Shown in pieces: positions 23,308 through 32,709 of a DNA stretch of 38,378 bases. Under the pieces are notes generated by a model. The model did no database searches. It was not told the DNA's origin and saw only the letters and a program-made list of their open reading frames with translations. Source of the DNA: a bacterium 1xD42-87 (GTDB lineage: Bacteria > Bacillota > Clostridia > Lachnospirales > Lachnospiraceae); contig RAYM01000050.1 in the NCBI GenBank assembly GCA_003611805.1, forward strand, positions 1 through 38,378, in the 5' to 3' direction. Made by a program: the position numbers and the translations under genes. The first letter of the stretch is position 1. Every line of letters begins with the position of its first letter.

Positions 23308-23955
23308 ATGAGCATCACAGATGAAATAATGGGTAAAGCGCCAGACCAGATTTCGAAAGCATCTGATACAGCATTGAAAGGGACAAAAAATGCAGCCAGA
23401 GTCGTAAAAGGGTTATGTCTGCTTCTGGTAAAGACCGGTGAGTTTTCAGAGGCGACGGTTATGCAGGCGGTAAGGAATGTGGCATTTAAAAAGACGGGCG
23501 ATGTCAAATACAGTAAAAACAATATAGACATCGAAAAACTCCGGAAATCCGGGAATGTGTACAAAGTGGAGGATAGTATTCTGGCAGAGGCGATGGGAGC
23601 CTTTGACATTCAATGTAAAAAGTATGGGATCAAATACTCCGCCATGATCGACACAAAGGACGAGGGCAAGCCGGACTATAAGCCGTCGTATATGATATTC
23701 TTTGAAGGCAAAGATGACAAGCTGATCATGGAAGCCTTGGCTGAGGCATATGTGGAGTATGAGAAGCATCAGAAAGTAAAGGCGATCGCAGAAGATGTGA
23801 CGCCGCAAAGGGAGAAAGGCAGACAGCGTGACGATCCCGGGCAGCGGGAAAGCGTCAAAGCAAAACTTGCCTTTTTTCGGGATCGGGTTACAGCTCGGGA
23901 CGCAGAGCGGGATGCAGTAGAAAAGCATCACCAGCACGACGATATTTCGAGATAA
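23308..23955 (+). CDS. pcfB: PcfB-family relaxosome/coupling accessory protein
   Basis: 215-residue protein of the PcfB (DUF3801) family. The N-terminal part GTKNAARVVKGLCLLLVK (about 27-44), the LRKSGNVYKVEDSI segment (about 73-86), and GAFDIQCKKYGIKYSAMIDT (about 93-112) are family-like. A polar, charged tail follows (about 165-215). PcfB of pCF10 links relaxase and the VirD4 coupling protein; the traG gene follows here, as expected. ATG at 23308 has AAGGAGG at seven bases, with the ICE palindrome directly upstream. Confidence 0.85.
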   Translation: MSITDEIMGKAPDQISKASDTALKGTKNAARVVKGLCLLLVKTGEFSEATVMQAVRNVAFKKTGDVKYSKNNIDIEKLRKSGNVYKVEDSILAEAMGAFDIQCKKYGIKYSAMIDTKDEGKPDYKPSYMIFFEGKDDKLIMEALAEAYVEYEKHQKVKAIAEDVTPQREKGRQRDDPGQRESVKAKLAFFRDRVTARDAERDAVEKHHQHDDISR

Positions 23956-23976
23956 GTAACCCGTCCGGGGAAATGA

Positions 23977-23992
23977 TATGCGACGTCGCATA
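23977..23992. repeat. ICE palindrome, copy 3 (before traG)
   Basis: TATGCGACGTCGCATA, a perfect 16-bp palindrome, directly followed by the AGAAGGGAG ribosome site of traG. Confidence 0.9.
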
Positions 23993-24011
23993 CAGAAGGG
24001 AGATGATTATC

Positions 24012-25811
24012 ATGGAAGAAAAGATCAGAACATGGCTTGAACAATTTAAGGACAAGCCTGCAAAAGAAAAAATAATGATTGTGCTGCCGTATGCCGCAGG
24101 GATTTTTTTAACAGTACGGATCGCAGAATTGTACCGCCTATGCCGCGGAGATTTTTTGGCGTTCATTAAAAATATCCAGTATATATATAAAGCATTTCCA
24201 CCGCGGTTTACGACAAGAGACCTGTTGATAGGCATACCAATAGGTTTTTTTATTGTCTATGCCATCAGATGGCAGAGCAGAATGCATAGGAAAAACACGA
24301 GGTTGGGTGAAGAATACGGATCAGCTAGGTGGGGAACAGAGCAGGATATTAAGCCCTTTATTGATGAAGATCCCTTTAATAACATTATCCTGTCGCAAAC
24401 CGAACGACTGTCAATGAAAGCGCGGATGCCTAAGTTTAACTTGAACAGAAACAAGCATGTAGTGGTGTATGGCGGTTCCGGCAGCGGAAAGACCTATGGA
24501 TTTGTAAAACCGAATCTTTACCAGTGTCACAGCTCTTATGTCTTGACGGATCCGAAAGGAACGCTTCTTCCGGAGACAGGAAACCTTTTTGCGAAAATGG
24601 GGTACAACATTTATGTGTTAGATACAGTGGATATGAAAAACTCCATGCACTATAACCCGTTTTCTTACATAAAGCAGCCAAAGGATATCCTGACACTGTC
24701 AAACGTACTCTATGCGAATCTGAAGCCGCCGGATGCCGGCACACCGCCTGATCCGTTTTTTGACCAGGCTGCGCTTCTGTGGCTGCAGGCGACAATCGGA
24801 TATCTCTGGTATGAGGCGCCGCCGGAAGAGCAGAATATTCCGACGCTGCTGGAGATTCTGGAGGCGGATGATGTGAGGGAGGATGACGAGACATATGAGA
24901 ACGCCGTGGACATGCTGTTTGCGGAACTGGAAAAGAAAAATCCACGCCATTTTGCCGTAAAGCAGAGAAAAAAGTACAAGAAAGCGGCAGGAAAAACGGC
25001 AAAAAGCATACTTATTTCCGTGGGTTCTTATCTGTCCCCGTTTGATATCCCGGATGTTGCTGAGCTGGTAGCTTATGATGAACTGAAGTTTGACACCTAC
25101 GGAGATGCCGGACAGAAATCTATCCTGTACGTCATTATTTCGGATACGGATACGACCTATAACTTTATTCCGGCGATCCTGTTTACACAGATGTTTAACG
25201 TACTCTGCTACAAAGCGGATAAGGAGATGGGAGGTAAGCTGAAGACCCCGGTGCAGTTCATTCTCGACGAGTTCGCAAACATTGGAAAGATTCCCGGATT
25301 CAAGATACTGATCGCGACGATCAGAAGCCGTCTGATGAGCGTCATTATGATGCTGCAGACACAGAGCCAGCTCAAGGATAATTACAAGGAAGCGGCGGAA
25401 ACCATCACCGGCAACTGTGATTCGTCCATCTTTCTGGGCGGGCAGGAGAAATCCACACTCAAGGATCTGGAAGAAATGCTCGGCAAGGAGACGATCGATT
25501 TGTGGAACAATTCGGAGACGTTCAGCCAGAGCAGGAGTACCGGCGTGAACTATAACAAGACAGGCAGGGAGCTCAAAAACATCTATGAACTTAATACGAT
25601 GGACCGGGATAAGTGTATCGTCAGGATTTCCGGTCTGCCGCCTTTCTTCAGCAATAAGTACGATCCGAAGACACATCCGAATTATAAGTACACGGCGGAC
25701 TATGACGAGCGCAATACCTTTGATTTTGCAAAGTACCGCCAGAAGATGAAGGCAAAGGAGAGCGTGAACATACGCTTCCACAAAAACGACCAGTACAGGA
25801 TTGTCATGTAA
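24012..25811 (+). CDS. traG: VirD4/TraG-type coupling protein
   Basis: 599-residue type IV coupling ATPase that brings the relaxase-DNA complex to the secretion channel. Two N-terminal membrane segments (about 20-40 and 73-92) are followed by EYGSARWGT, typical of the family, Walker A GGSGSGKT at residues 154-161, and Walker B FILDEFANIGKIPG (about 416-429), then the TIRSRLMSVIMMLQTQSQL and GNCDSSIFLGG segments. ATG at 24012 is chosen for spacing from AGAAGGGAG; ATG at 24003 abuts that site. A strong terminator follows the gene. Confidence 0.95.
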   Translation: MEEKIRTWLEQFKDKPAKEKIMIVLPYAAGIFLTVRIAELYRLCRGDFLAFIKNIQYIYKAFPPRFTTRDLLIGIPIGFFIVYAIRWQSRMHRKNTRLGEEYGSARWGTEQDIKPFIDEDPFNNIILSQTERLSMKARMPKFNLNRNKHVVVYGGSGSGKTYGFVKPNLYQCHSSYVLTDPKGTLLPETGNLFAKMGYNIYVLDTVDMKNSMHYNPFSYIKQPKDILTLSNVLYANLKPPDAGTPPDPFFDQAALLWLQATIGYLWYEAPPEEQNIPTLLEILEADDVREDDETYENAVDMLFAELEKKNPRHFAVKQRKKYKKAAGKTAKSILISVGSYLSPFDIPDVAELVAYDELKFDTYGDAGQKSILYVIISDTDTTYNFIPAILFTQMFNVLCYKADKEMGGKLKTPVQFILDEFANIGKIPGFKILIATIRSRLMSVIMMLQTQSQLKDNYKEAAETITGNCDSSIFLGGQEKSTLKDLEEMLGKETIDLWNNSETFSQSRSTGVNYNKTGRELKNIYELNTMDRDKCIVRISGLPPFFSNKYDPKTHPNYKYTADYDERNTFDFAKYRQKMKAKESVNIRFHKNDQYRIVM

Positions 25812-25833
25812 AAATTTAAGAGACTGTAACCAG

Positions 25834-25870
25834 ACTCCCCAAGGAGAACAACTCCACGGGGAGTTTTTTT
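25834..25870 (+). terminator. Terminator between traG and the Maff2 gene
   Basis: ACTCCCC (25834-25840) pairs with GGGGAGT (25858-25864), followed by a seven-T run. ICE palindrome copy 4 starts five bases later. Confidence 0.8.
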
Positions 25871-25874
25871 ATCG

Positions 25875-25896
25875 GGATATGCGACGTCGCATATCC
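25875..25896. repeat. ICE palindrome, copy 4 (before the Maff2 gene)
   Basis: The core TATGCGACGTCGCATA is extended to a perfect 22-bp palindrome by GGA and TCC arms. It lies between the traG terminator and the AAAGGAAGG ribosome site of the next gene. Confidence 0.9.
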
Positions 25897-25914
25897 GGGA
25901 AAGGAAGGATAAGA

Positions 25915-26133
25915 ATGGCTATATTTGAAGAAATAATACGGTTTGCGAGCATGGGCGTTATGGGCTGGGGTGCAGCTCTGGCTATCGTCGGGATCATCAA
26001 TTTCTCCGAGGGTCACTCACAGCAGAATGCAGCGAAAAAGGAAGAAGGCATGGGAAAAGTCGTCGGCGGAGGCGTCATCTTCCTGGTAGGAATGACCCTT
26101 GTCCCCAAGATCGCATCGCTGATCAGCATGTAG
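25915..26133 (+). CDS. Maff2-family small membrane protein
   Basis: 72-residue protein with two hydrophobic segments (about 10-28 and 49-66) around a short polar loop (SEGHSQQNAAKKEEGMGK). This layout and the place between VirD4 and the TrbL-like gene match the Maff2 family of clostridial ICEs, which occupies the position of a small VirB2/VirB3-like channel subunit; that equivalence is inference. ATG at 25915 follows AAAGGAAGG, 19 bases after the palindrome. Confidence 0.8.
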   Translation: MAIFEEIIRFASMGVMGWGAALAIVGIINFSEGHSQQNAAKKEEGMGKVVGGGVIFLVGMTLVPKIASLISM

Positions 26134-26148
26134 TAAGGCGGTGGTGAA

Positions 26149-27120
26149 ATGCTGCTATCTTACAATATGGGTATATCACCGCAGGCAGATGCGGGAGATA
26201 TAATTGTTGGGGGCGTTGCCGGGGGTCAGGCAGTCAGCGAATTCTGGGACAAACTTCTCCAGCTCATCATCAAGTCGGTATATACCGCCCTGTACCAGAG
26301 CGTGGGGGAAAGCTTGCAGGGGCTGTTTGACTCCCTGAACCGGGAACTATCCCATGCATCCAGGCAGATCACCCTCGGACCGAAGCTGTGGAACGAATCC
26401 GCCTACGGGCTGATGCAGGATATCTCGGAAAATGTCTGTATACCGATTGCCGCCGTGTTTATCACGGTGATCTTCTGCTGGGAGCTGATCCATCTGGTGC
26501 AGGAGAGCAATTCCATGCAGAACATACAGCCGGAACGGCTGATGCTAGTCCTGATCAAGTTTGCCCTGTGTCTGGTTGTATGTGCCTATTCCTTTAGGAT
26601 TGTGATGGGTTTTTGTGATCTGGGCACATGGGCGGCAAGACAGTTAAGGGAGATGACACAAACATCAGTATCCATATCAATGGCACCGTCCCTGGCGGAT
26701 CTGGGGCTTCCGGAAGATGAGTATACGTTGGAGAACCTGATGAAGCTTGCAGGATATAAGGTCACTCTGGTCTTGGCATCCTTTGGCATCTGGATTTGCG
26801 GGATCCTTGTATATATAAGGGTCATGCTCTGGTTTGTGGAGTACCTTCTCTACGCAAGCACCGCACCGATCCCGTTTTCCACGTGGATGAACAAGGAGTG
26901 GAGCCAGACGGGCATGAATTATACACGGAAGATGCTGGCATTATCATTCGAAGGATTTTTCATCCTCCTGCTTTTTTCCGTCTACGGAGGCGTGCTCAGC
27001 GGGCTGCAGCTCGGGGACTTCAAGCAGAGCCTTGTCATGGTCATCGGGTGCGGATTCGGGCTTGCGGTGATGATGTTCAAAGTTGGGAACATATCAGCCA
27101 GCATATTCAACGCACATTAG
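26149..27120 (+). CDS. TrbL/VirB6-like polytopic conjugation protein
   Basis: 323-residue membrane protein. An N-terminal amphipathic region (about 1-95) precedes about six membrane segments: IPIAAVFITVIFCWELI (about 104-120), LVLIKFALCLVVCAYSF (about 132-148), VTLVLASFGIWICGILVYI (about 204-222), FFILLLFSVYGGVLSGL (about 276-292) and a final one. Fits VirB6/TrbL inner-membrane channel proteins of Tn1549-like ICEs. Starts 15 bases after the Maff2 gene. Confidence 0.85.
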   Translation: MLLSYNMGISPQADAGDIIVGGVAGGQAVSEFWDKLLQLIIKSVYTALYQSVGESLQGLFDSLNRELSHASRQITLGPKLWNESAYGLMQDISENVCIPIAAVFITVIFCWELIHLVQESNSMQNIQPERLMLVLIKFALCLVVCAYSFRIVMGFCDLGTWAARQLREMTQTSVSISMAPSLADLGLPEDEYTLENLMKLAGYKVTLVLASFGIWICGILVYIRVMLWFVEYLLYASTAPIPFSTWMNKEWSQTGMNYTRKMLALSFEGFFILLLFSVYGGVLSGLQLGDFKQSLVMVIGCGFGLAVMMFKVGNISASIFNAH

Positions 27121-27151
27121 GAAGAGCGAAAGAGAGGGGAGGACGTAACCT

Positions 27152-30049
27152 GTGGCGTATGTAAATATGACAAAGGATTTTTCAGAGGTCCGGAAGACGA
27201 TTCCGGGTCTCAACCTGACAAAAAGGCAGATCGCAGGTTTTGTAACCGGGGTAACCGTGGGAATGCCGGTGTTTCTTGTGATGCGGTTTGCCATGGGGCT
27301 GGATATCATGGCGTCAGTCATGGGACTCAGCATTGCGGCAGCCCCGGTCGTCATCTGCATCCTGTACAAAAAGAACGGGATGGGGATGGAGAAACACCTG
27401 TGGTATTTTTACGAGACACACTTTGTACGGAATACCGACAGACCATATATAACAAACAACCTGTATGCCTTACAGGAAGAGGAAGTGAAACTGCAGAAGG
27501 AGGTGGAAAGGATCGTGTTTTCTGGAAAAACCCAGAAAGAAATAGCGGGGATCAGGGCGGCAGGAGAGACGTCAGAGGTCAGGATCGGGAAGAAACGGAT
27601 CACAATCCCCATGAAGGGACCGATAGACCCCAAGGTAAAAAAAGAACTGGAGAAGGCGGTGAAAAAGGCAAAGGTGAAGGGGGATATCCCGGAATCTGCG
27701 CAGGACACCATTCCTTACAGGGTTCCCTATGAGGACGGGATATTTGAGTCAGACAAGGGATATTTCACCCAGACCATTGCCTTTGAGGACATCACGTACC
27801 AGCTGCTTGACAATGATCCTAAGAACATCCTGTTTGAGAGATGGTGCACGCTGATCAACTATTTTAACCCCGATATCCATTTCCAGTTCAATTACGGAAA
27901 CATGGAGATGGACAGGGAGACATACGCAAAAGATTTCGTGATCGAGCAGCAGCCGGATGCTTATAACATTGTACGCAGGGAGTATTCGGACATGCTGATC
28001 GGTCAGTTTGCGAAAGGCACAAATAACCTGAAGAAAGAGAGATATCTTACATATGGGATATATGCCAAAGATTACAGGAATGCAAAACTGAAGATGGCAA
28101 AGATCAGCAAGCAGATAGAAAAATACCTGCGGAAGTTTAACAGCCGCTGCCGGATATTAAACGGATATGAGAGACTGGAACTCCTGTTCCGAATTTTCCA
28201 CCCAGCGACAAAGGAAAAATTCATGTGGAACTGGGACATGCCCGTAAACACAGGGCTGTCAAGCAAAGATTTCATTGCGCCGTCCAGTTTTTCCTTTAAA
28301 TCCGGTCCGGAATTAAATGCAACGAGATATTTCCGGGTCGGTGACCGGGTCGGGGCAGTAAGTTACCTGCAGGTATTTGCCTCGGACATGGAAGACCGCA
28401 TCATAGCGGACATGCTGAACCTTGGGAGTAACCTGTGGATATCCATCCATTCCTGCGCCATGTCCCGTAAGGAGGCGCTGGATTATGCCAAAGGAAATGT
28501 GTCGGATATACAGGCAATGATCATCACGAACCAGAAACAGGCAGTCCGAAGTGGGTACGATATGGACATGCTGCCGCCGGAACTTGAGACATACCGGGAT
28601 GCCGGGGACAAGCTTTACCGTGACATCCAGCGCAAGAATGAGCAGATGTACCATACCACGATCACTGTCGTGCAGACTGCAGCGACGAGAAAGGAACTGG
28701 AAGAGAACATCTTTGAACTAAACGGCATCCTGTCAGCATACCAGTGCCGCCTAGAGCGTCTGGATAACAGGCAGGAGCAGGGATATATGTCGGCACTCCC
28801 GCTCGGAAATAACACGGTGGAAGTCAGGCGGACCTTTACGACAACGGACATGGCAATATTCATCCCGTTCACGACGAAGGAACTGTATACGAACAAAGGG
28901 CAGTATTACGGCATGAACAGCCTGTCAAACAACGTGATTGTGGAGAACCGCAAAAATCTTGTGAATCCGAACGGGCTGATTTTCGGAATGCCGGGATTCG
29001 GTAAAACATTTTTTGTAAAACGCGAGATCCTAGACATGTTTCTCCGAACCAAGGATGACAGGCTGACCATTGATCCGGAGGGGGAATACGGGATGCTGTA
29101 TAAGCTTCTGGGTGGTCAGGTAATCAGGATCGCGCTCAATTCGCAGATACATATCAATCCGATGGAGATTAACCTGTCAGCCAGGAATGAAATGGATAAG
29201 GACTATGATCCCATAGCAGCAAAGTGTAATTTTGTGGTTTCCATGTGTGAACTGATCCTTGGAAATAATTCGTCCTTATCCAAAAGGGAAACTGCGGTCA
29301 TAGATACTGCCTGCAAAAAGATATACCACCGTTTTGCAAAGGATCCTGTGCCGGAGAAAATGCCGGTCATGGAAGATCTGTACAATGAGCTGCGTTCCAT
29401 GGAGGGGGAGATGAAGCAGATCGGTCTGGATCTGTCGATTGCCCTGTCACGGTATGTATCCGGCTCATTATCCTATTTTAACCACAGATCAAATGTAGAC
29501 ATTAATGCAAGGCTGGTCTGCTTTGACCTGAAGGATATGGATGCGAACCAGAGGGACCTGACCATGCTGATCATCCAGGATGCGATCTGGAACCGTGTCA
29601 CGCAGAACCGGTCAAAAGGAAAATGGACGTGGGTGGATATTGATGAATTCCATCTGCTGTTACGGAGCCCTATCACGGCAGCTTACAGTGTGGAGATCTG
29701 GAAGCGGTTCCGAAAATGGGGCGGAATCCCCAGCGGCATCACGCAGAACATAAAGGATCTGTTCCGTTCGCCCGAGATCCAGAACATTCTTGACACGACA
29801 AACTTCATTGCAATGTTAAATCAGGCAGGTGATGATGCAAGGCTTCTGGCAGATCATCTGGATCTGTCTGAAGAGGAAGAAAATTACATCAAATCGGGGG
29901 AACCCGGGAAAGGGCTTTTGTGGATCGAGCAGGCAAAGGTGCCATTCGAGGATGAATTCCCCAAAAATACGGTCTGCTACAAAGTAATGACCACCAAGCC
30001 GGGAGAGGCACTGCGGGCAAAACAGGAAAAACCGAAACGGGCTGTTTAA
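27152..30049 (+). CDS. virB4: Fused PrgI-like and VirB4 conjugation ATPase
   Basis: 965 residues. The first about 100 residues look like PrgI (VirB3-like): a short cytoplasmic start, two membrane segments (about 30-48 and 51-71) and the family's KHLWYFYETHFV end. A charged linker (about 105-180) leads into a VirB4 ATPase with YFTQTIAFEDI (about 205-215), Walker A GMPGFGKT at residues 612-619 and Walker B WVDIDEFHLLL (about 827-837). VirB4 energises assembly of the mating channel. In many related ICEs prgI and virB4 are separate genes, whereas here no stop separates them. GTG at 27152 follows GGGGAGG. Confidence 0.92.
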   Translation: MAYVNMTKDFSEVRKTIPGLNLTKRQIAGFVTGVTVGMPVFLVMRFAMGLDIMASVMGLSIAAAPVVICILYKKNGMGMEKHLWYFYETHFVRNTDRPYITNNLYALQEEEVKLQKEVERIVFSGKTQKEIAGIRAAGETSEVRIGKKRITIPMKGPIDPKVKKELEKAVKKAKVKGDIPESAQDTIPYRVPYEDGIFESDKGYFTQTIAFEDITYQLLDNDPKNILFERWCTLINYFNPDIHFQFNYGNMEMDRETYAKDFVIEQQPDAYNIVRREYSDMLIGQFAKGTNNLKKERYLTYGIYAKDYRNAKLKMAKISKQIEKYLRKFNSRCRILNGYERLELLFRIFHPATKEKFMWNWDMPVNTGLSSKDFIAPSSFSFKSGPELNATRYFRVGDRVGAVSYLQVFASDMEDRIIADMLNLGSNLWISIHSCAMSRKEALDYAKGNVSDIQAMIITNQKQAVRSGYDMDMLPPELETYRDAGDKLYRDIQRKNEQMYHTTITVVQTAATRKELEENIFELNGILSAYQCRLERLDNRQEQGYMSALPLGNNTVEVRRTFTTTDMAIFIPFTTKELYTNKGQYYGMNSLSNNVIVENRKNLVNPNGLIFGMPGFGKTFFVKREILDMFLRTKDDRLTIDPEGEYGMLYKLLGGQVIRIALNSQIHINPMEINLSARNEMDKDYDPIAAKCNFVVSMCELILGNNSSLSKRETAVIDTACKKIYHRFAKDPVPEKMPVMEDLYNELRSMEGEMKQIGLDLSIALSRYVSGSLSYFNHRSNVDINARLVCFDLKDMDANQRDLTMLIIQDAIWNRVTQNRSKGKWTWVDIDEFHLLLRSPITAAYSVEIWKRFRKWGGIPSGITQNIKDLFRSPEIQNILDTTNFIAMLNQAGDDARLLADHLDLSEEEENYIKSGEPGKGLLWIEQAKVPFEDEFPKNTVCYKVMTTKPGEALRAKQEKPKRAV

Positions 30050-30076
30050 ACGGCGGGGGATGGAGAGGCTGAAAAG

Positions 30077-32428
30077 ATGAAATCACAGGAACTTACAGGC
30101 AGACAGGACAACTTAAAACAGCCGGAGACAGTAAACAGGGCGGACGAGAACCTTGAACTGTCTTCCAGAAATGATAACAGCCGGATGCGCCGGGATCTGA
30201 TGGAAGAGGCGGCTTATACTGCGTATGATTCCACAGGGCACCATAAAGCCTTCCAGAAACAGCAGAAAGCCTACAATGAGGTGCGGGAACAGTATGAGGA
30301 GCAGGCATATTCTTCTGCAGACCAGCATGTGCAGCAGCCTGTGCGGCAGAACCTGCCGGAACCGAAAAGCCAGTCGCCGGAGAACATGGCAGATGAGCAA
30401 GACCAGATTCCGGCAGGATCCGGGGAAAGCGGAAACGGGTATGCCAGCTATGAAAACAGAAATGGGTCTGGTTTTATGCCAGGAGGAGAAACTGCCCAGG
30501 CATGGCAGTCACCCACGATGCAGGATGTAGCATCCAGGGGTGCAGGCGGCATCACGTTTGGAACGGCAGAGACGCCAAAATTTGCAAAAAACAGCCAGGC
30601 GCTTTTGGAGAATGAAAAGCTGCAGCAGAGCTTAGAAGACAGGCGAAAGTACGTACAGAAAGGATATACCCGGCTTTCGGCAGGGGACTATGCTGCAAAG
30701 GATAAGATGCGGCTCAGATATTACGGGCGGCTTGATCTGACCGGTGAGACAGAACTTGCCCATCTGGGACGACTTAAATATACAGCCCGCATCACCCGCG
30801 GGAAGATGACACGGAATGATTATGAAGAACTTTTGAACAGGAGGAGCAGAAGAAGTTTTAAACGAAGGGCAAAGGGGCGCCTTTTATTTCGTGGCATCAG
30901 AACCGTGGCAGATGAAGAAACGCTGGCGGAGGATGAAATGTCAGGTTCCATGAAACGCAGCGTCAGGCGGACAGGGCGTGTGGCGTCTGCAGGGGTCAGA
31001 AAAAATATCCGAACAATAAAAAGTCAAAATAATATCTATATCCGACTGGATCAGGCTAAACAAAAGGAACAGGTACTCCGGGATAAGAGAAAACGGCTTA
31101 CATTGAGGGAAGGGAGGAAACAGGATAAGGATAATCTGCGCAAGCACGACAGACAGCAGCAAGGGAAACAAGGCGCCTTTTTCCAGGACAGGAGACAGCG
31201 GCTTTTGCCTAATACGGAAACGGAAAGACAGCGGCAGAGGGATAAAGTACGGGCAGCAAAATCCAGAGAAATAAAAAGGAAACTGAAAAAACAGATGGTA
31301 CAGATGCGTGTGAGGGAGGAAGGAAATTTCTTCCGGCGGACGAAACAGGGTATCCTAATTAAGCGGCGGGCGAGACAGGTGCGAAGACAGGCAGTGAAGA
31401 GAACCATGTCAACGTTATTTGCACTTGCAGGGATAATGACATTCCTTTTCATTATCGGCATCATCCTTTTTCTTGTGCTGATTGCAATATTTGTCGGGTC
31501 TTCGGAATACTATGCGTCTGCAGTCACACAAAACGACTATGGCACTATTACAGATGCCACAGAATATTTCCGTAAGCTGGAGACAGACCTTGATGAGTAC
31601 CTGAATGCAGACCGTGAGGCTCTGGAAGAGGAACTGGAAGCAGAGTATGGACCGGATATCTATGAGTATGTCTACCAGCTGGCGGATTTTGGCTTTTCAG
31701 CAAATACACTGATCGCTTATCTTTCTGCGGTGTATGGCAGCTTTACACTGGAGGACATTGAGGAAGAGCTGCTTTCCGTTTTTGAGGAAATGTACATCCT
31801 GACTATTGAGGTAAAAGAGGAAGAGCGGGAGGTGAACAGCTATAATCCGGATACCGGAGGCTATGAGGACGTAACTGAATTAAAGAAGATCTGTTATGTC
31901 ATTCTTGAGAAAAGGGAACTGGAGGAAGTAGTGGAGCCACGAATGACGCCGGAACAGCTGGCACAGTATAAAGATTACAAGCTGTCCACGGGCGGACAGC
32001 AGGTATACGGACCGGTGATGCGTGAAGACTGGACAGACCTGATCTCATCTAATTTCGGGGAACGGATACATCCGATCACAAAGGAGCGGAAGGTACATAA
32101 TGGCGTGGACATAGCTGTCCCGATTGGAACACATCTCTATTCAGCGGTTGACGGGACGGTTATTCTGGCAGCTTATTCCGAATCAGCGGGTAACTGGGTG
32201 AAGGTACAGACGGATACCGGATGGACGGTCATATTTATGCATATGGACAGCCTGACGGTATCAACAGGCCAGCAGGTCATGAGAGGAGACCATCTGGGGT
32301 ATAGCGGCAATACAGGACGGTCAACCGGACCACATCTGCACCTTGAAGTGAGGAATCCGGAAGATGAGCCCATAAATCCGATTTTTATTATACCGCAGAC
32401 ATGTGCGCAGGGAGGAAGAGAAGAATGA
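30077..32428 (+). CDS. Membrane-anchored M23 (LytM-type) cell wall hydrolase of the conjugation system
   Basis: 783 residues. A very long, polar and strongly basic cytoplasmic part (about 1-440, Gln/Arg/Lys-rich) precedes one membrane segment (about 446-472). An extracellular acidic region follows, then a C-terminal M23 peptidase domain (about 655-765) with HNGVD and the closing HLHLEV zinc-ligand motifs and SGNTGRSTGPH. It should open peptidoglycan locally for the mating channel, the job of VirB1-like proteins. Starts 27 bases after virB4; the next gene overlaps its stop by four bases (ATGA), so they are translationally coupled. Confidence 0.88.
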   Translation: MKSQELTGRQDNLKQPETVNRADENLELSSRNDNSRMRRDLMEEAAYTAYDSTGHHKAFQKQQKAYNEVREQYEEQAYSSADQHVQQPVRQNLPEPKSQSPENMADEQDQIPAGSGESGNGYASYENRNGSGFMPGGETAQAWQSPTMQDVASRGAGGITFGTAETPKFAKNSQALLENEKLQQSLEDRRKYVQKGYTRLSAGDYAAKDKMRLRYYGRLDLTGETELAHLGRLKYTARITRGKMTRNDYEELLNRRSRRSFKRRAKGRLLFRGIRTVADEETLAEDEMSGSMKRSVRRTGRVASAGVRKNIRTIKSQNNIYIRLDQAKQKEQVLRDKRKRLTLREGRKQDKDNLRKHDRQQQGKQGAFFQDRRQRLLPNTETERQRQRDKVRAAKSREIKRKLKKQMVQMRVREEGNFFRRTKQGILIKRRARQVRRQAVKRTMSTLFALAGIMTFLFIIGIILFLVLIAIFVGSSEYYASAVTQNDYGTITDATEYFRKLETDLDEYLNADREALEEELEAEYGPDIYEYVYQLADFGFSANTLIAYLSAVYGSFTLEDIEEELLSVFEEMYILTIEVKEEEREVNSYNPDTGGYEDVTELKKICYVILEKRELEEVVEPRMTPEQLAQYKDYKLSTGGQQVYGPVMREDWTDLISSNFGERIHPITKERKVHNGVDIAVPIGTHLYSAVDGTVILAAYSESAGNWVKVQTDTGWTVIFMHMDSLTVSTGQQVMRGDHLGYSGNTGRSTGPHLHLEVRNPEDEPINPIFIIPQTCAQGGREE

Positions 32429-32709
32429 AAAATATGGAGCAGCTTGAGGCGGCATACCAGAAAGAACTGGGACTTATTGAAAAACATAAAAAGGCGGCGG
32501 CAGATATCAAAAAACAGATGGAACATCTGCAGGGGAAGACGGTGGTGCAGAAGATTAATTCCATGAATATGAGCGGAGCCGAGTATGACCGATTTATCCG
32601 ACTGTTATCCAGCGGCAAGAAAACGGTGCTTGAGACTGCAGACCAGGTACTCGGGAATAAGCAGAAGGAGAAAGGGGATGCGGGATCGAGTGAACAGGCA
32701 ATACCATAA
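32425..32709 (+). CDS. DUF4315-family small conjugation-operon protein
   Basis: 94-residue, largely coiled-coil protein (LEAAYQKELGLIEKHKKAAA, then DIKKQMEHLQGKTVVQKINS) with the MSGAEYDRFIRLLSSGKK segment typical of DUF4315. These genes stand after the hydrolase in clostridial ICEs. ATG at 32425 overlaps the previous stop; ATG at 32401 in the same frame lies inside the hydrolase gene and is less likely. Function unknown; a cytoplasmic scaffold is a guess. Confidence 0.8.
   Translation: MKNMEQLEAAYQKELGLIEKHKKAAADIKKQMEHLQGKTVVQKINSMNMSGAEYDRFIRLLSSGKKTVLETADQVLGNKQKEKGDAGSSEQAIP

Noticed and set aside
23973..24011. Longer N-terminus or small MRRRI peptide starting at the palindrome
   Set aside because: ATG inside the palindrome gives a start without a ribosome site; the same sequence would create false starts at every copy.
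24699..25781. 360-residue minus-strand reading frame
   Set aside because: It is antisense to traG, whose Walker motifs are clear.
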